A stretch of DNA of 19,329 nucleotides from SCGC-AAA252-I15 sp043822165 (lineage in GTDB: Archaea; Altiarchaeota; Altiarchaeia; IMC4; SCGC-AAA252-I15). Location: NCBI GenBank assembly GCA_043822165.1, contig JBDRCA010000014.1, positions 1-19,329 of the forward strand, written 5' to 3'. This document shows positions 1 to 7,530 of this stretch, piece after piece. The notes beneath the pieces were generated by a model, which made no database searches, was not told the DNA's origin, and saw only the letters and a list, made by a program, of their open reading frames with translations. The stretch's first letter is position 1; each line of letters starts with the position of its first letter. The position numbers and the translations under genes were made by a program.

Positions 1-772
1 CTGATATCTGGCGCATAACTACTGCTTCTTTTAGCAGATTCTTGTATTCTTCAATGAATTGTTTTTTCGATGCCTTTCTTTTTTTAGTGTAGTCGAGGCT
101 CCAGTAACGCTTGATTTCGGCTCCTTTCTCGGTCACTATCATGCAGTGTGCGGGGGGGAGCTTTCTTATCCCGGTAAATAGTGTGTGCGGGTAGGGTATG
201 TAGAAGTAGACGTGCGTGAGATAATAGTGGAGGGCTTCAAGATTGATTTTCTTCTCGAATCCGGGAAGCGCTAAAATAGCGTTTATCTCGGATGCAAACG
301 AGAACCTGCCATCTACGTCGGAGTAGAAAAGCGGCTTCTGCCCCGCCCTGTCGCGGGCAAGGAAAAGCGTCTTCTTTTTGCTGTCCCAGACGGCGAAGGC
401 GAACATGCCGCGCAAACGCTTGACGAAGTCGAAACCCTCCTCCTCGTATAAGCGAAGCAAAACCTCGGTGTCAGTCTCGCTTCTGAACACGTAGCCCTTG
501 CCCTCAAGTTCCCTGCGAAGCTCCATGAAGTTGTAGACTTCTCCGTTGTAGGTTATCCACACGCTACCGTCCTCATTTACCATGGGCTGACGACCCCTCT
601 CAGACAAATCAATAATAGACAAACGCCTATGACCCAAACCCACGCAGCCATCCACATGGCAGCCTTCATCGTCCGGTCCGCGGTGGACCATGGTGTCGCA
701 CATAAACCTAATGGTTTTCCCGTCAACCGGAGCCTTGCCGCCGTAATCGAAAACACCGCAGATACCGCACAT
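1..772 (-). CDS. asnB: Asparagine synthase (glutamine-hydrolysing)-like amidotransferase, 3' end cut off
   Basis: Class II glutamine amidotransferase of the AsnB family. These proteins release ammonia from glutamine in the N-terminal domain and use it in the C-terminal synthetase domain to amidate an adenylated carboxylate. The 257 visible residues begin MCGICGVFDYGG, with the catalytic Cys2 exposed once Met1 is removed. They continue with RGPDDEG, GHRRLSIIDL, TYNGEVYNF, RSETDTEVLL, ARDRAGQKPLFY and FASEI, all family hallmarks. The frame is still open at the window edge, so only the glutaminase domain and the first part of the synthetase domain are seen. It starts 2 bases after the stop of the upstream glycosyltransferase and is third in a minus-strand operon. 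That setting is typical of AsnB paralogues that amidate sugars or uronic acids in surface-glycan clusters, though true asparagine synthetase cannot be excluded. Confidence 0.93.
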   Translation of the reverse strand, partial: MCGICGVFDYGGKAPVDGKTIRFMCDTMVHRGPDDEGCHVDGCVGLGHRRLSIIDLSERGRQPMVNEDGSVWITYNGEVYNFMELRRELEGKGYVFRSETDTEVLLRLYEEEGFDFVKRLRGMFAFAVWDSKKKTLFLARDRAGQKPLFYSDVDGRFSFASEINAILALPGFEKKINLEALHYYLTHVYFYIPYPHTLFTGIRKLPPAHCMIVTEKGAEIKRYWSLDYTKKRKASKKQFIEEYKNLLKEAVVMRQIS

Positions 773-774
773 CT

Positions 775-1920
775 TCAGGATAACGCCTCCCCGTAGACCT
801 TCCTCAATTTACCCTTCCGAGCCTTCTCGGAGAACCTGCCGTCCCGCACAAGAGCGTGGGAGCGCTCCCCCATTTTCTCACGCAGGCTCTTGTCTTCTAT
901 GAGCGCTGATATTTTTTCGACGAGGCTTTCAGTTACTTTAGGGAACTGTGTTTTCATGCAGTATTCCTCAAGGTCTCTGCCAAAGTACTCTGGATTCGGC
1001 GTGCAGTCGTCGTTGAAGTACTTGAACGGTGTTTCCACGAGGAATCCGTTGACGCCGTCCTCGACCATCTCAGGAACCGCGAAGATGTCGGTCGCAACAA
1101 CCGGGAGCCCGCAGGAGAGCGCCTCCAAGTACACCATTCCGAAGCTGTCCTGGTAAGACGGCAAAACAAAGATGTCTGATGAGAGGTAGAAACGCTCGTA
1201 CAACTCCTTCTTGGACAGCGTCGGATAGACGAACGAAACATCAGGGTTTGAGGAGACCACAGCCTCGGGAGCCATAGTCACCATGGAAAGCTCGACGTCA
1301 TCGTATTTTTTCTTCAGTTCATTGAATGCGTTTAGGACTTCCCGGCCGCCTTTGAGGAAGAAGTGGGAGCTTACGAAGAGGATTCGTGTTTTGTCGTCTT
1401 TTCTCTTTTTTCTTTCAGTGTATTTCACGTGAGGGTAGATTACTTCCGTATTGTCCAGGAAGTTTTCGCCCGGAAAAGTGTTTTTGATGCTTTTTTCTGA
1501 TGCTTCGCTTATGGGCAGGATTCTCCTGCAGTTTTTATTTGACAGGAACCTGCGGATGATTCGGCTGCCGACCGCGCTTTTGAGGACAACTAAATCGTAT
1601 AGCGCGAGAACTGCCACGTTGTCGACTTCGCACACCCAAGGCTTATCGTTTAGGGCCAGCTGCCCGGGAGTGTGGATTACGTCGCATTCACCGCATCTTA
1701 CGTGGCGTACGTTGGGGACCCGCAGGTAATGCATAAATTTTTTGGCGGCGGATATCCTTGCATGTCTCTTGCCCAAGACCCGATCAGAGTTGTCCACATA
1801 GGAAGAATACGAGGCGACATCATTCGTATAGGTTACGCCTTCCGGAGGGTTTCCGACAGACTCAAGATGCCGCACCCTCGGGCTTCTGCCCAGGTTAAAG
1901 AAGACTTTTACGTTTTCCAT
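775..1920 (-). CDS. Glycosyltransferase, GT4 family (GT-B fold)
   Basis: A 381-residue retaining-type glycosyltransferase expected to move a sugar from a nucleotide donor to a lipid-linked or glycan acceptor on the cytoplasmic side. The C-terminal half is clearly Glycos_transf_1: strand ILFVSSHFFLKGG (about 180-192), then DSFGMVYLEALSCGLPVVAT (about 258-277) and a glycine-rich EDGVNGFLVE. In the usual EX7E donor site the first acid is Asp258 and the second Glu266. The N-terminal half (HTPGQLAL, VCEVDNVAVL) is less conserved, as expected for the acceptor domain. No signal peptide or membrane helix is evident. Its ATG follows the TGA of the epimerase gene with no gap, and its stop lies 2 bases before asnB, so all three are probably co-transcribed. 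Donor and acceptor cannot be told from sequence. Confidence 0.9.
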   Translation of the reverse strand: MENVKVFFNLGRSPRVRHLESVGNPPEGVTYTNDVASYSSYVDNSDRVLGKRHARISAAKKFMHYLRVPNVRHVRCGECDVIHTPGQLALNDKPWVCEVDNVAVLALYDLVVLKSAVGSRIIRRFLSNKNCRRILPISEASEKSIKNTFPGENFLDNTEVIYPHVKYTERKKRKDDKTRILFVSSHFFLKGGREVLNAFNELKKKYDDVELSMVTMAPEAVVSSNPDVSFVYPTLSKKELYERFYLSSDIFVLPSYQDSFGMVYLEALSCGLPVVATDIFAVPEMVEDGVNGFLVETPFKYFNDDCTPNPEYFGRDLEEYCMKTQFPKVTESLVEKISALIEDKSLREKMGERSHALVRDGRFSEKARKGKLRKVYGEALS

Positions 1921-2961
1921 TCACTGGAATAATGCAATGTTTTCCCGCGTCCAATCAATGAGCCGCCCAATACCCTCCTGTGGCCCGACCTGCGGCTTCC
2001 AGGAAAGCTCCTTGCAGACTTTGTTTATGTCCGAGACATACACCCTCTGGTCGGAGGGGCGCCAGTCATCGTGAGTGTACTCTGGCTTTTTCCCGATTTT
2101 GTCTTCGAGCAAACCCAGAAGCTCGTTTAGGGAGATTGTGTTTTCGGGGCCGCCGCCTATGTTGTATACGCCTGATTTAACGCTTTTTTTCTCCGCGAAC
2201 CGGGAGAATGCATTACACAGGTCATCAACGTATAATATGTCCCTCACCTGCTTGCCGTCCCCGTAAAGGACGATCGGCCTTTTAAGTAGAGTGGATATAG
2301 CGAAATGGGATATCCAGCCCTGGTCCTCGAAGCCGAACTGGCGGGTCCCGTAGATGCAACTCATCCTGAAGACGCCGGTCTTCATGCCATACATGTGCGC
2401 GTATTCCTGCGCGTAGATGTCTCCCACGTACTTTGAGGCGCCGTACGGCGTATGACCAGTCAAGTCTATGGGAAGCGACTCTGAAACTCCTGCCACGTCC
2501 TTGAAACGGTAGCGCGTCTTGTCTTCAATGAACTCGTATTTATCGACGTTTTCACCGTAGACCTTGTTAGTCGACGTGTAGATGAAGACCGCGCCGTCGC
2601 ATTTGCCGCGCAGGTGCTCGAGGACGTTGAGTGTGCCGTACGCGTTTATCGCGAAGTCTTCTTTAGGGTTCTCGTATGAGAATCGGACGCCTGGTTGGCC
2701 TGCCGTGTGTATGCACACGTCTACTCCGTCGCCTATCGCTTTTGTTAGGTTGTCGTCGTTTCTTACGTCGCCTTTCACGCGCACCACGTTTTTTATTCCT
2801 TCAAGGTGGTTCCAGTTGTATTCCACGCTTTTTCTGTCGAATCCGAAGAGTTTGGAGCGCATGAGGTTGTCCAGCACTATGACCTCGCAGTCTTTTTCCG
2901 CGTAGTATTGGGCGCAGTGGGATCCAACCATTCCGGCGCCGCCTGTTATCAAGACCTTCAT
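1921..2961 (-). CDS. NAD-dependent nucleotide-sugar epimerase, CDP-paratose 2-epimerase-like (extended SDR)
   Basis: A 346-residue extended short-chain dehydrogenase/reductase. The Rossmann motif GGAGMVGS lies at residues 7-14, the catalytic serine region is YTSTNKVYGE, and the Tyr-Lys pair is YGASKYVGD. The central block (IDLTGHTPYGASKY, FRMSCIYGTRQFGFEDQGW, YGDGKQVRDILYVDD) is very close to what I recall of CDP-paratose 2-epimerases (RfbE/TyvE type), which interconvert CDP-paratose and CDP-tyvelose. Specificity for a UDP- or GDP-sugar remains possible. No CDP-glucose pyrophosphorylase or dehydratase is visible here, so the substrate would come from elsewhere. It is first in the minus-strand operon with a GT4 and AsnB and diverges from the methyltransferase at 3032 across 70 bases. 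Confidence 0.88.
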   Translation of the reverse strand: MKVLITGGAGMVGSHCAQYYAEKDCEVIVLDNLMRSKLFGFDRKSVEYNWNHLEGIKNVVRVKGDVRNDDNLTKAIGDGVDVCIHTAGQPGVRFSYENPKEDFAINAYGTLNVLEHLRGKCDGAVFIYTSTNKVYGENVDKYEFIEDKTRYRFKDVAGVSESLPIDLTGHTPYGASKYVGDIYAQEYAHMYGMKTGVFRMSCIYGTRQFGFEDQGWISHFAISTLLKRPIVLYGDGKQVRDILYVDDLCNAFSRFAEKKSVKSGVYNIGGGPENTISLNELLGLLEDKIGKKPEYTHDDWRPSDQRVYVSDINKVCKELSWKPQVGPQEGIGRLIDWTRENIALFQ

Positions 2962-2998
2962 TTTTGGGGAGTTAATACAAGCATTTAGTCTATGGAAA

Positions 2999-3007
2999 TA
3001 AATATAT
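2999..3007 (+). promoter_or_regulatory. TATA-like box for the 3032 methyltransferase
   Basis: The sequence TAAATATAT is centred about 28 bases before the ATG at 3032. Archaeal TATA boxes lie about 26 bases before transcription starts, so the mRNA would begin within a few bases of the ATG (leaderless). This favours ATG 3032 over the TTG at 3023. Confidence 0.5.
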
Positions 3008-3031
3008 CAGATAAAAGTTTTATTGTTTTCG

Positions 3032-3664
3032 ATGGACAAGGCTGAGATATTCAAGTTATTCGAGGGAAAGAGCGTTTTGCAGTTGGGTGTGTTGGGTGAT
3101 TATAAAAGCTATGTTGAAGGCGGCATCGGCGATTGGGAGTTCGCAAGGATAACGAAGGCTAGTAGGAAGGCTGTTGGAGTAGACATAAACAGGGAGGGAG
3201 TCAACGTCATACGAGGGAAGGGCTTCGAGAACGTGATTTACGGCAACGCCGAGGAGCTTGACTTGGGCGAAACCTTTGACGTGATTTATGCCGGTGACAT
3301 AATAGAGCACTTGGATAACGTTGGGGGTTTCCTGGAAAGCTGCAAGCGGCACATGCACGGGGAGTCGGTGTTGGTGATTACTACCCCGAATCCGTACTCA
3401 ATAGACATGATTTTGAAGGCGTTTACTGGAGTTGACGGGAAGATTTACGGGGAGCACACTGCCTTGTTTCACAGGAAGAATATCGGGGAGCTTTTGAGGC
3501 GGCACGGGTTGGAGTTGAGGAAAACTGGTTTTTACACTCAGGTGTACGGCAAGAGTTTTTTGACGAAGGTTAAGAGCCGCATCATATTGTTGTTGTCTGC
3601 TTTGAAGCCTGATTGGAACCAGAGTTACTGCTTCGAAGTCGTATTGGCGGGCAAAGACAACTGA
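3032..3664 (+). CDS. Class I SAM-dependent methyltransferase
   Basis: A 210-residue Rossmann-type methyltransferase, probably acting on a sugar or other small molecule. Strand 1 is VLQLGVLGDY (an altered GxGxG loop), strand 2 ends in VGVDIN with the acidic residue that binds the SAM ribose, YGNAEELD is the strand-3 loop, and FDVIYAGDIIEHLDNVGGFL is the motif IV region typical of the Methyltransf_23/11 group, followed by VLVITTPNPYS. The C-terminal part (LLRRHGLELRKTGFY) is the usual last helix-strand unit. No membrane segment is certain. I chose ATG 3032 because the TATA-like box places the RNA start there; a TTG 9 bases upstream would add MFS. It stands alone between the epimerase operon and a convergent GT4 gene whose stop is 5 bases away. 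Substrate unknown. Confidence 0.85.
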   Translation: MDKAEIFKLFEGKSVLQLGVLGDYKSYVEGGIGDWEFARITKASRKAVGVDINREGVNVIRGKGFENVIYGNAEELDLGETFDVIYAGDIIEHLDNVGGFLESCKRHMHGESVLVITTPNPYSIDMILKAFTGVDGKIYGEHTALFHRKNIGELLRRHGLELRKTGFYTQVYGKSFLTKVKSRIILLLSALKPDWNQSYCFEVVLAGKDN

Positions 3665-3669
3665 CGCCT

Positions 3670-4806
3670 TCACGGCTTTGGTTTAACTGCGTGTTCCACG
3701 GCTTTCCTGAAGCCTTCGAACATCTTGTCGTAGGTGTATTGCGCGTCAAGTATGCGCCTTGACTCGCGTCCCATGGATTCTGCGAGCCCGTCGTCTGAAA
3801 GTATTATGCGCAACGCATCAGCCAGCGCATCCGCGTTTTTCTCCTCCACCATAAAACCGTTAACTCCGTCCTCGATGAGGTCATAGGCTGCCGCAACCGC
3901 GCTTGTAGCGACAACCGGCTTGCCCACGGACATTACCTCGTTCAACACAAGCCCCCACGCCTCAGAAGGCACGCTGTCGCGTATGAACCGGGCAGGTAAA
4001 ACAAAGACGTCGCACAATTGATAATAGCTTGCAACATTCTTAACGTACCCAGCCCACACGATATTCCGTATTCCAAGCTCTTCCGCAATACTCTTGCACT
4101 CCCCCTCAAATGGACCGCTCCCGCCCACAACGAGGGATACGTCGCTTATCTCGCCCTCAAGTTTCGCGAAAGCCTGGAGGAGATAGTCAAGGCCCTTGTA
4201 CGCTACGATTCTGCCGAGATACAAGACGACTTTCTTGCCTTCTAAACCGAGCTTTTCCCGCAGATTACCGGTTTTGATTTTCCCGTAGTCTACTGCGCAA
4301 TTAGGAGCCACGAAAATCTTTTCCTTGCTTGCACCGAATGACATGTATAGTTGCCTTGCCTTTGAGCCTGCGGCAATCAAGGCGTCTGATTTACGCGCCA
4401 TGAATTTCACCAACGGCTTGATGACGCTAAAACGCAAAAGAGGCGGATAATCCCACAGCTCGTTCCACAACACGAATTTTTTACCGGACAGTTTAGCGGC
4501 CGCGAAAGCAAGCATTGATTCAACAGTCGTCGTGTCGGAGGCTATTATGACGTCGTAGTCGCCGAAAAGGATTTTCGTGAAGACAGCCGGCGGGAAAGCT
4601 CGGTTTGTGCCCGGAACCTTGACGTGGAAGCCGAACGTCTGATAATTCCACCGCTCCCGGTCAGGATACGACTCAACGTCTGTTTTCTCATAGATTACCA
4701 TGAAAGTGAAGTCATACTCTTCTGACAGGCGATTCAAGACATCGACCCTGTAATCCCGCACCTCCGGATGGATGAACACGACTTTAAGCTTACCCGCCAC
4801 CTTCAC
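3670..4806 (-). CDS. Glycosyltransferase, GT4 family (GT-B fold)
   Basis: A 378-residue glycosyltransferase. The N-terminal strand is LKVVFIHPEVRDYRVDVLNRL and the mid-section has NELWDYPPLLR and the acceptor-side RKSDALIAAGSKAR. The C-terminal Glycos_transf_1 domain contains VVLYLGRIVAYKGLDYLL, a perfect EX7E (EAWGLVLNE), and the glycine-rich EDGVNGFMVEE. The frame is open another 225 bases upstream, but that stretch lies inside the SMR gene. The start is taken as GTG 4806 because it overlaps the SMR stop as GTGA, the same coupling seen elsewhere here; a second GTG two codons on is an alternative. It belongs to an operon with two small membrane proteins, which suggests it makes or uses a lipid-linked sugar that they move. 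Confidence 0.88.
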   Translation of the reverse strand: MKVAGKLKVVFIHPEVRDYRVDVLNRLSEEYDFTFMVIYEKTDVESYPDRERWNYQTFGFHVKVPGTNRAFPPAVFTKILFGDYDVIIASDTTTVESMLAFAAAKLSGKKFVLWNELWDYPPLLRFSVIKPLVKFMARKSDALIAAGSKARQLYMSFGASKEKIFVAPNCAVDYGKIKTGNLREKLGLEGKKVVLYLGRIVAYKGLDYLLQAFAKLEGEISDVSLVVGGSGPFEGECKSIAEELGIRNIVWAGYVKNVASYYQLCDVFVLPARFIRDSVPSEAWGLVLNEVMSVGKPVVATSAVAAAYDLIEDGVNGFMVEEKNADALADALRIILSDDGLAESMGRESRRILDAQYTYDKMFEGFRKAVEHAVKPKP

Positions 4807-5156
4807 TTCGCCCCCAATCCGATAAAGCCGACCCCCAAAACAATAGATAATATTCCAATCCACTTGGCCCTGTTCATCCGCTCTCCTAGAAACCAGATAG
4901 ACCAGAAACAAACCCAAACATACGTCAAAGAAACCAGCGGATAAAGAACAGAAAGCTCTCCTCCTCGAAGCGCGTAAATAAAAATCGCCGCCGAAGAAAC
5001 ATAGAAGATAAAGCCGACCGGCAAAGCCCAATTCCGGGCAAGCGAGGAGACACTAAGAGAGAGCCTGTCCGCACCCTTCTTGAAGAAGACGGAGCCGAAC
5101 GAACCTATGAACGTGGAAAACAAAATCAGACCTATCGCCCACAACTGAGTCGCCAT
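4803..5156 (-). CDS. SMR/EamA-type four-helix membrane protein, putative lipid-linked sugar flippase subunit
   Basis: A 117-residue protein with four predicted membrane helices (about 4-24, 44-62, 67-90, 98-115), the size of small multidrug resistance proteins and of ArnE/ArnF. The family signature is intact: KKGADRLS after helix 1, GGELSVLYPLVSLTYVW at 65-81, and FLGERMNRAKWIG at 89-101 with Glu92. It is a homologue of the gene 3 bases upstream, and its stop overlaps the start of the GT4 gene. Paired SMR-like genes beside glycosyltransferases recall ArnE/ArnF, which flips undecaprenyl-phosphate-aminoarabinose in enterobacteria. A role as half of a heterodimeric flippase is inference; a small-molecule exporter is the alternative. 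Confidence 0.82.
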   Translation of the reverse strand: MATQLWAIGLILFSTFIGSFGSVFFKKGADRLSLSVSSLARNWALPVGFIFYVSSAAIFIYALRGGELSVLYPLVSLTYVWVCFWSIWFLGERMNRAKWIGILSIVLGVGFIGLGAK

Positions 5157-5159
5157 AAA

Positions 5160-5525
5160 CTAGTCACCACCCCTGCTGCCGAAGCCGATAAAAGAAACGC
5201 CCGCAATAACGAATAATACGCCAACCCACTTAACTGCATTCATGGAATCCGTCGGGAAAAACCTCGGCGACAAAACACTAACCCAGATGAAATTCAGCGC
5301 ATAAACAGGATACAAGACGGAAAGCTCCCCGTATTTTAAGGACACTATAAGCATCATAGCACCCACGGCATACAAAACACAACCCACAATCAACGGGTGA
5401 TTGCCAAGAAGCTCGAAGAAGCCCAAGACAAGCTGGTTCGCACCCTTCTTCAAAGAAATCTGCCCCAAGGAAGTGAAAACCGTGCTCAACATCACAAGCA
5501 CTATTGCACGAGACTGCGTTTTCAT
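5160..5525 (-). CDS. SMR/EamA-type four-helix membrane protein, divergent partner
   Basis: A 121-residue paralogue of the downstream SMR protein, also with four helices (about 6-24, 45-63, 68-89, 99-116). Shared landmarks are LKKGANQL, YGELSVLYPVYALNFIWV (65-82) and KWVGVLFVIAGVSFIG. Where the partner has LGER this copy has FFPTDSMNAVKW, so the usual Gly-Glu at the end of helix 3 is lost. Asymmetric pairs of this kind fit a heterodimer with two specialised halves. It is first in the three-gene minus-strand operon ending at 3670 and diverges from the GT2 operon at 5570 over 44 bases that must hold both promoters. Confidence 0.8.
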   Translation of the reverse strand: MKTQSRAIVLVMLSTVFTSLGQISLKKGANQLVLGFFELLGNHPLIVGCVLYAVGAMMLIVSLKYGELSVLYPVYALNFIWVSVLSPRFFPTDSMNAVKWVGVLFVIAGVSFIGFGSRGGD

Positions 5526-5535
5526 ACTTAATGAC

Positions 5536-5567
5536 TACATATTTTATGCCTAGACCATAATATATAC
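5536..5567. promoter_or_regulatory. Divergent promoter region between SMR operon and GT2/radical-SAM operon
   Basis: The 44-base gap holds two AT-rich boxes. ATATTTTAT at 5539-5547 is centred about 27 bases before the GTG at 5570, and the run ATAATATATA near 5557-5566, read on the minus strand, would place a start about 10 bases before the ATG at 5525. Both fit archaeal TATA spacing; no experimental support. Confidence 0.4.
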
Positions 5568-5569
5568 AG

Positions 5570-6460
5570 GTGTTTTACTTGGACGCGTCCATCGGAATAT
5601 GCGCCTACAACGAAGAAGAGAACATAAGGCAGCTCTTGGATGCCCTGCGCTCACAGAAGCTTACGAGGCACACCATAAAGGAGATTTACGTCGTATCGTC
5701 AGGCAGCACAGACAAGACGGATGAAATCGTGCGGGAATACGAGAAAAAAGACCCGCGAATACGGCTTCTCGTCCAGAAAACCAGGAAAGGAAAATCATCA
5801 GCCATAAACCTTTTCCTACGCCACGCAACCGGCGAAATAATCGTGCTCGAGAGCGCCGACACCCTCCCACAGGAGGAGACGATACAGAATCTTCTTGACC
5901 CGTTTGATGACGCAAGCGTTGGAATGGTGGGGGGAAGACCCATCCCAGTAAACGACGAAAACACGGCACTGGGATATATCGTGCACCTGGTCTGGAGACT
6001 CCACCACGAGCTATCCCTTATTAAGACGAAGGCTGGGGAGATTGTCGCTTTCAGGAACATTATTGAGTCCATCGCCAAGGATACCGCAGTTGATGAGGCC
6101 TGGATTGAGGCGTTGATAACAGCCCACGGCTTAAAAGTCGTGTACGCACCGGAGGCGGTTGTCGCAAACAGGGGCCCTGAGACAGTCGCTGATTTTATAA
6201 GACAACGCAAGAGGATTTTTCTGGGGCACCTGCACCTTAGGATGAAGAAGAGTTATTCTCCGATAACAATGGATTCCGTGGAGGTTGCCAAGATTTTCGC
6301 ATCCATTCTACCTCGGGATCCAATAAGGCTTTCATGGGCTCTCTTCGGCATAATACTTGAGGTTTACTCGAGGATTCGCGCAATGATTGAATTCTACGTC
6401 TTCGGCGAGAACCCTTACGCATGGGACATGTGCAGGACAACCAAGAGGCTTGTCAAATGA
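5570..6460 (+). CDS. Glycosyltransferase family 2 (GT-A fold), variant metal site
   Basis: A 296-residue GT2 enzyme: ASIGICAYNEEENIRQLL at the N terminus, the nucleotide-binding strand IYVVSSGSTDKTDEIV, KGKSSAIN, then VLESADTLP (about 92-100) at the position of the DXD metal motif, and VAFRNI and VDEAWIEAL before QRKRIFLGH, the counterpart of the QXXRW region. The metal motif reads ESAD instead of D-x-D, so metal use may differ. The C terminus (LSWALFGIILEVYSRIRAMI) is one hydrophobic or amphipathic helix likely to sit at the membrane. The start is GTG 5570, favoured by TATA spacing; TTG 5579 is an alternative. It is first in the five-gene ATGA-linked operon and overlaps the next gene by 4 bases. 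Confidence 0.87.
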   Translation: MFYLDASIGICAYNEEENIRQLLDALRSQKLTRHTIKEIYVVSSGSTDKTDEIVREYEKKDPRIRLLVQKTRKGKSSAINLFLRHATGEIIVLESADTLPQEETIQNLLDPFDDASVGMVGGRPIPVNDENTALGYIVHLVWRLHHELSLIKTKAGEIVAFRNIIESIAKDTAVDEAWIEALITAHGLKVVYAPEAVVANRGPETVADFIRQRKRIFLGHLHLRMKKSYSPITMDSVEVAKIFASILPRDPIRLSWALFGIILEVYSRIRAMIEFYVFGENPYAWDMCRTTKRLVK

Positions 6461-7530
6461 TTGCAACACTTGCAAGGATTCCAGCCTACATGAGCATGAG
6501 ATACTTGGGTTGGCCAAGACTTATGCCTGCAAACATCACCGTCGCAGTCACATACCAGTGCAATTCCAGGTGCCTTACCTGCAACATCTGGGGCAAAAAA
6601 AAGGCCAGCGAGCTCTCCTTAGGGGAGTACGATAAGATTTTTTCGTCTGTCGGAAAAAGCCCGTATTGGATTACCGTTAGCGGCGGCGAGCCTTTTTTAA
6701 GGAAGGACTTGGTTGACGTGGTGGACTCCGCGTGCGCTCTTATGGAGCCTGGAATCGTCAATATTCCGACTAATGGCTTGGTTGCCGGGACCGCCGGCAG
6801 GGTGGGGGAAATCTGCGAGGCGAACCCGAAGACGAATTTCATAGTTAATTTGTCGCTTGACGGCATCGGCGCGAAACACGATGAGATACGCGGCGTCCCC
6901 GGAGCCTTCGAGAAAGCGATGAAGACTTACCAGGAACTAAAGTCGTTGTGGCACGGCAACCTTGAGGTTGGCATTCACACGGTCATCTCAAGATACAACG
7001 TTACGGAGATACCCAAGATTTACGAGTTCATGGAATCGCTTAAACCGAGCTCTTACATAACGGAGATCGCAGAGCAGAGAGTGGAGTTGGATACAATGGA
7101 TTCGGATATTACGCCGTCTGTCAACGACTACGAGGAGGCTGTGGGATTCCTTAAGGGCAAGATGAGGCAGGATAGCGCCAAGGGCATTCCAAAGCTTGTG
7201 AGAACGCTTAGGGGGGAATACTACGACCTCGTCGTCAAGACATTGCGGCAGAAGCGGCAAATCATACCCTGTTACGCCGGATTTTATTCCGCGCAAATAG
7301 CCCCCGACGGAAACGTGTGGGCGTGCTGCATCAGAGCAGACCCCCTCGGAAACCTGAGGGAAGTCGACTACGACTTCAAGAAGATCTGGTGGGGTGAAAA
7401 AGCACGGAGCATGAGAAAGTCCATCAAGAGGGGGGAGTGCTTTTGCCCGCTCGCGAACGCATCATACACGAACATGCTCTGCAATCCAGGCAAAATACTA
7501 AAGATTGGGGCGAAGCTTTTGGTTAAATGA
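6457..7530 (+). CDS. Radical SAM protein with Cys-rich (SPASM-like) C terminus
   Basis: A 357-residue radical-SAM enzyme. The CxxxCxxC motif that holds the SAM-cleaving 4Fe-4S cluster is Cys35, Cys39, Cys42 (TYQCNSRCLTCNIW), followed by VSGGEPF (GGEP at 76-79) for SAM binding and NLSLDGIGAKHDEIRG on the barrel. The C-terminal region has about six further cysteines (near 272, 290, 291, 328, 330, 342) in a context (IAPDGNVWACC) typical of SPASM/twitch domains with auxiliary clusters. The start is ATG 6457, which overlaps the GT2 stop as ATGA with a GAGG 8 bases upstream; an in-frame ATG at 6421 lies inside the GT2 gene. The N terminus (IPAYMSMRYLGWPRLMPANI) is slightly hydrophobic. Substrate unknown; neighbours point to a glycan, lipid or small-peptide modification. 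Confidence 0.9.
   Translation: MIATLARIPAYMSMRYLGWPRLMPANITVAVTYQCNSRCLTCNIWGKKKASELSLGEYDKIFSSVGKSPYWITVSGGEPFLRKDLVDVVDSACALMEPGIVNIPTNGLVAGTAGRVGEICEANPKTNFIVNLSLDGIGAKHDEIRGVPGAFEKAMKTYQELKSLWHGNLEVGIHTVISRYNVTEIPKIYEFMESLKPSSYITEIAEQRVELDTMDSDITPSVNDYEEAVGFLKGKMRQDSAKGIPKLVRTLRGEYYDLVVKTLRQKRQIIPCYAGFYSAQIAPDGNVWACCIRADPLGNLREVDYDFKKIWWGEKARSMRKSIKRGECFCPLANASYTNMLCNPGKILKIGAKLLVK

Noticed and set aside
4807..5031. N-terminal 75-residue extension of the GT4 gene up to 5031, suggesting a membrane-GT fusion
   Set aside because: The stretch is the out-of-frame shadow of the SMR gene; the GT-B domain starts right after GTG 4806, which overlaps the SMR stop.
5686..6210. 174-codon ORF on the minus strand inside the GT2 gene
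   Set aside because: Antisense shadow: Ser-rich with no domain signature, while the plus frame has complete GT2 motifs.
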